Positions 6,027-8,210 of a stretch of 8,210 nt of DNA are shown one piece after another; within the stretch, counting starts at the first letter, position 1; each line of letters opens with the position of its first letter. Position numbers and translations under genes: made by a program. Below the pieces are notes generated by a model. It saw nothing but the letters and a program-made list of their open reading frames with translations. It was not told the origin of the DNA and searched no databases. The DNA is from Pseudomonadota bacterium (GTDB lineage: Bacteria; Pseudomonadota; Gammaproteobacteria; Burkholderiales; Burkholderiaceae), in contig JAKORH010000324.1 of NCBI GenBank assembly GCA_029777935.1, positions 1 through 8,210 of the forward strand, given 5' to 3'.

Positions 6027-6628
6027 TCGCGCTGGCCGCGGCGCTGGGCTTCGCCAGCGGCATTCGCCTGTACGCGGTGCTGCTGATCGTCGGGCTGGTG
6101 GGCTATTTCGATCTGGCCAGTCTTCCGCCGGGACTGCGCATCCTCGCGCATCCGTGGGTGCTCGCGGCCTCGGGCTTCATGGTCACGGCCGAGTTCTTCG
6201 CCGACAAGATCCCGGCCGTCGACTCGCTGTGGGACGCGGTGCACACCTTCATTCGCATTCCGGCCGGAGCGGCGCTGGCGGCCGCGGTGTTCGGCGGCGA
6301 CCAGGTCGCCAACCAGGCGGCATGGGCTGTCGTGGCCGCCATCCTCGGCGGCACGCTCGCCGCCACCAGCCATTTCACCAAGGCCGGCGCGCGCGCAGCG
6401 GTCAACACCTCGCCCGAGCCGTTCTCCAACATCGCCGTATCGACCGCGGAAGATTTCGCGGTCGGCGGCCTGATGTGGCTGGCGCTCACGCACCCGTTCG
6501 TCGCCGGCGCGGTCGTTGTTGCGCTGGCGGCGCTGGCGCTGTGGCTGCTACCGAAGATATTCCGTTTCGTCGCGGCGCTTCTGCGCCGGCTGTTCGCGGC
6601 CGAATCCGGACAGCGCCCGACGCCATGA
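5999..6628 (+). CDS. DUF4126 family integral membrane protein
   Basis: This is an inner-membrane protein of 209 aa with hydrophobic segments at roughly residues 7-36, 47-66, 85-100, 104-124 and 154-186. It carries the conserved stretches I associate with DUF4126: FASGIRLYAVLL near 18-29, HPWVLAASGFM (51-61), EFFADKIPAVDSLWDAVHTF (65-84) with IRIPAG following, and NTSPEPFSNI (136-145). The invariant charged and polar residues between the helices suggest transport or a membrane enzyme role, but no function is established for the family. ATG 5999 lies inside the 3' end of the preceding gene (overlap 5999-6026). The tail after residue 186 is basic (PKIFRFVAALLRRLF) and likely cytoplasmic or membrane-lining. 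Why it lies in a leucine degradation locus is unclear. Confidence 0.87.
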   Translation: MDKLDLAQLIALAAALGFASGIRLYAVLLIVGLVGYFDLASLPPGLRILAHPWVLAASGFMVTAEFFADKIPAVDSLWDAVHTFIRIPAGAALAAAVFGGDQVANQAAWAVVAAILGGTLAATSHFTKAGARAAVNTSPEPFSNIAVSTAEDFAVGGLMWLALTHPFVAGAVVVALAALALWLLPKIFRFVAALLRRLFAAESGQRPTP

Positions 6629-6697
6629 AGGAAGGGGGACTTTCGATTGTCCGCTGAGCATCGGTGCATCGAAACCGCAATTGACAGGGAGAAGACC
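6629..6697 (+). promoter_or_regulatory. Short gap with ribosome binding site AGGGAG (6686-6691)
   Basis: AGGGAG ends 6 nt before ATG 6698 and fixes the start of the following hydrolase. It excludes the in-frame TTG at 6647, which would place 17 extra residues before the signal peptide. A TTGACA at 6681-6686 looks like a -35 box but overlaps the ribosome site and has no room for a -10. Confidence 0.5.
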
Positions 6698-7765
6698 ATG
6701 CACGTCCACAACAATCACACGATAACGAATGCCGTCGGAGCAGCGCTGATATGCGCCATGCTGACCATCTCCGTCGCGCGGGCACAGGCCGGCGATGCGG
6801 TCGCCGTCAACGATTTCTCCGCCGGGCCCGGCAACGGCACCTACAGCTTCGCGTCGAGTTCGCCGCGCACGCTGGCCGATGCGATGGACCGCTCGCGCGC
6901 GCGCCCGCCCGCGACTTCCGCCGGTCAGTTGATGCTGCCGAAAGGAGCCGCTGCGGGCTCCAAGGTGCCTGCGGTGCTGCTGGTGCACGGTTCCGGCGGC
7001 GTGTATCCGGAGCTCGCCGACTTCTGGGGTAAACGCTTCAACGAGCAGGGCATCGCCGTCTTCATCATCGACATCTTCGGTCCTCGTGGCGTGAAGTCGA
7101 CCGCCGAGGACCAGTCGGCGGTACCGTTCTCCGCCGACCTCGCTGATTCGTTTGCCGCGCTGAGGCTGCTCGCAAGCCATCCGGGCATCGACCGCGATCG
7201 CATCGCGATCATGGGATTCTCCCGCGGCGGGACGGCGGCGTTTCGGACCGCAGTCAACAAGATCGCCGCCGGACTGAACAGCGACGGCCAGCGCTTCGCC
7301 GCCCACATCATGGCGTACCCGGGCGGATGCACCGGCATCACGTCGGTCACGGTCAAGCCCGGCGTGTTCGGGCCGGCACCGATGCTGTGGATCCATGGCG
7401 ACGCGGACGACTACACGTACGCCAGCGACTGCCAGGAATACGCGCAACTGATCAAGGCGGCCGGAACGCCGGCCGAGTTCGTGCTGCTGCCAGGCGCGCG
7501 CCACAAGTTCGATCTCGGCAACCCGCGCCGGATCAACCTGCCCAACGTCACCAAGGCCCGCAAGGGTTGCCCGCTGGAGTTCGACGTCGATGCGCTGACC
7601 TTTCGCGATCGCCGCAACGGCGCCGCGATCCCCGCGGCGGAAGTCGGCAGTTTCAGCAAGGCGAACTGCGCCGCGACCGGCGCCTCGGTCGAGGGCGACG
7701 GCAAGTCGCGCGAAACCGCGGCCAAGGCGGTCGACGCGTTCCTGAAGCAGGTTTTCAAGCTGTAG
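6698..7765 (+). CDS. Exported dienelactone hydrolase family protein
   Basis: This is a predicted periplasmic alpha/beta hydrolase of 355 aa; the substrate is unknown. The N-terminus [20 protein letters not shown]...VARA is a signal peptide cleaved after about residue 29 (ARA-QAG). The core shows [13 protein letters not shown] (oxyanion region), [11 protein letters not shown], the nucleophile elbow GFSRGG (Ser175), the acid in HGDADDYT (Asp237 or Asp238) and His269 in GARHKFD. The order and spacing fit the dienelactone hydrolase superfamily with Ser rather than Cys as nucleophile. The C-terminal part (about 280-355) holds an inserted segment with two of the mature protein's four Cys (KGCPLEF, KANCAAT), suggesting disulfides. 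HPGIDRDRI before the elbow matches the PDVDARRI of the other two hydrolases, so it is a more distant paralog. It ends 28 nt before liuD. Confidence 0.88.
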   Translation: MHVHNNHTITNAVGAALICAMLTISVARAQAGDAVAVNDFSAGPGNGTYSFASSSPRTLADAMDRSRARPPATSAGQLMLPKGAAAGSKVPAVLLVHGSGGVYPELADFWGKRFNEQGIAVFIIDIFGPRGVKSTAEDQSAVPFSADLADSFAALRLLASHPGIDRDRIAIMGFSRGGTAAFRTAVNKIAAGLNSDGQRFAAHIMAYPGGCTGITSVTVKPGVFGPAPMLWIHGDADDYTYASDCQEYAQLIKAAGTPAEFVLLPGARHKFDLGNPRRINLPNVTKARKGCPLEFDVDALTFRDRRNGAAIPAAEVGSFSKANCAATGASVEGDGKSRETAAKAVDAFLKQVFKL

Positions 7766-7793
7766 CCACCGGACAGACATCCGCGCACCCGCC

Positions 7794-8210
7794 ATGTTCC
7801 GCAAGATCCTGATCGCCAATCGCGGCGAAATTGCCTGCCGCGTCGCGGTGACCGCGCGCCGACTCGGAGTTCGCACGGTCGCGGTGTACTCGGACGCCGA
7901 CGCGAACGCGCGCCACGTCGCGTTCTGCGACGAGGCGATCCGCCTCGGGCCGCCGCCGGCGCGCGACAGCTACCTGCGCGGCGACCTGATCATCGCCGCG
8001 GCCAGGCACACCGGCGCGCAGGCGGTCCATCCGGGTTACGGCTTCCTTTCGGAGAACGAGGACTTCGCGCACGCGTGCAGCGCCGCAGGCATCGCGTTCA
8101 TCGGCCCGCCGGCGTCCGCGATCCGCGCGATGGGCAGCAAGTCCGAAGCGAAGTCGCTGATGGAGCGCGCCGGCGTGCCGCTGGTGCCCGGCTATCACGG
8201 CGCCGACCAG
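7794..8210 (+). CDS. liuD: Methylcrotonyl-CoA carboxylase biotin-carboxylase (alpha) subunit, 5' end only
   Basis: These are the first 139 residues of the subunit that carboxylates biotin using ATP and bicarbonate. The frame is still open at the window edge. It begins [17 protein letters not shown], the classic biotin carboxylase N-terminus, and continues with [10 protein letters not shown] (79-88), FIGPP and MGSKSEAK (113-120). Lys116 lies at the position of the ATP-binding Lys116 of E. coli AccC. The visible end VPGYHGADQ is typical of acyl-CoA carboxylase alpha subunits of the MCC type. The biotinyl domain would be downstream. The partner liuB and hydratase liuC in the same window support methylcrotonyl-CoA as substrate; propionyl- or geranyl-CoA carboxylase cannot be excluded from this fragment alone. 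No strong ribosome site is visible before ATG 7794. Confidence 0.9.
   Translation, partial: MFRKILIANRGEIACRVAVTARRLGVRTVAVYSDADANARHVAFCDEAIRLGPPPARDSYLRGDLIIAAARHTGAQAVHPGYGFLSENEDFAHACSAAGIAFIGPPASAIRAMGSKSEAKSLMERAGVPLVPGYHGADQ

Noticed and set aside
5222..6493. 423-codon open frame on the - strand including HSRASGNP and VPALAGTT segments
   Set aside because: These peptides are the well-known spurious translation of the CGTCATTCCCGC repeat, and the rest is antisense to the two + strand genes.
6625..6657. 10-codon open frame starting with ATGA at the DUF4126 stop
   Set aside because: It is too short and has no sign of conservation. Its GGAAGGGGG run is probably just spacer before the hydrolase gene.
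6681..6686. TTGACA resembling a sigma-70 -35 box
   Set aside because: Only 11 nt remain before the start codon at 6698, so no -10 and leader can fit upstream of this gene.
6548..7876. 442-codon open frame on the - strand across the third hydrolase
   Set aside because: It is antisense to a signal-peptide hydrolase with an intact triad. The composition is Arg/Ala/Gly/Asp-rich with no recognisable family.

Overview
The window is very GC-rich DNA with strongly G/C-ending codons, and every gene I accept lies on the + strand. The gene content points to a high-GC proteobacterium, most likely a betaproteobacterium (Burkholderiales-like) or a close gammaproteobacterial relative. That assignment is inferred from gene content and from a REP-type repeat, not from a marker gene.

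The region is the middle of a leucine/isovalerate degradation (liu) locus. It opens with the 3' end of liuB (carboxyltransferase subunit of methylcrotonyl-CoA carboxylase) and closes with the 5' end of liuD (its biotin carboxylase subunit). Between them are, in order: an exported alpha/beta hydrolase with a C-terminal tail; an acyl-CoA dehydrogenase of the isovaleryl-type active-site class; a beta-carbonic anhydrase very like E. coli Can; a second exported dienelactone-hydrolase-like protein; liuC (3-methylglutaconyl-CoA hydratase); a 78-bp two-hairpin repeat element; an unrecognised Arg/Ala/Leu-rich protein with a TTG start; a DUF4126 membrane protein that overlaps it; and a third exported dienelactone-hydrolase-like protein.

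From the acyl-CoA dehydrogenase to liuC the genes are packed with a 3-nt gap, a TGATG junction and an ATGA junction, so they look like one translationally coupled unit. A repeat-bearing gap then separates a second group (unknown protein, DUF4126, hydrolase, liuD). A 154-nt gap after liuB carries a small palindrome and may hold a promoter or operator.

Functionally, LiuB/LiuD convert 3-methylcrotonyl-CoA plus bicarbonate to 3-methylglutaconyl-CoA, and LiuC hydrates that to HMG-CoA. The dehydrogenase could supply the enoyl-CoA, and the carbonic anhydrase could supply bicarbonate to the biotin carboxylase. The three exported hydrolases, the unknown protein and the DUF4126 protein have no established place in this pathway. 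They are the unexplained part of the window. I see no CRISPR array, RNA gene, phage or transposase.
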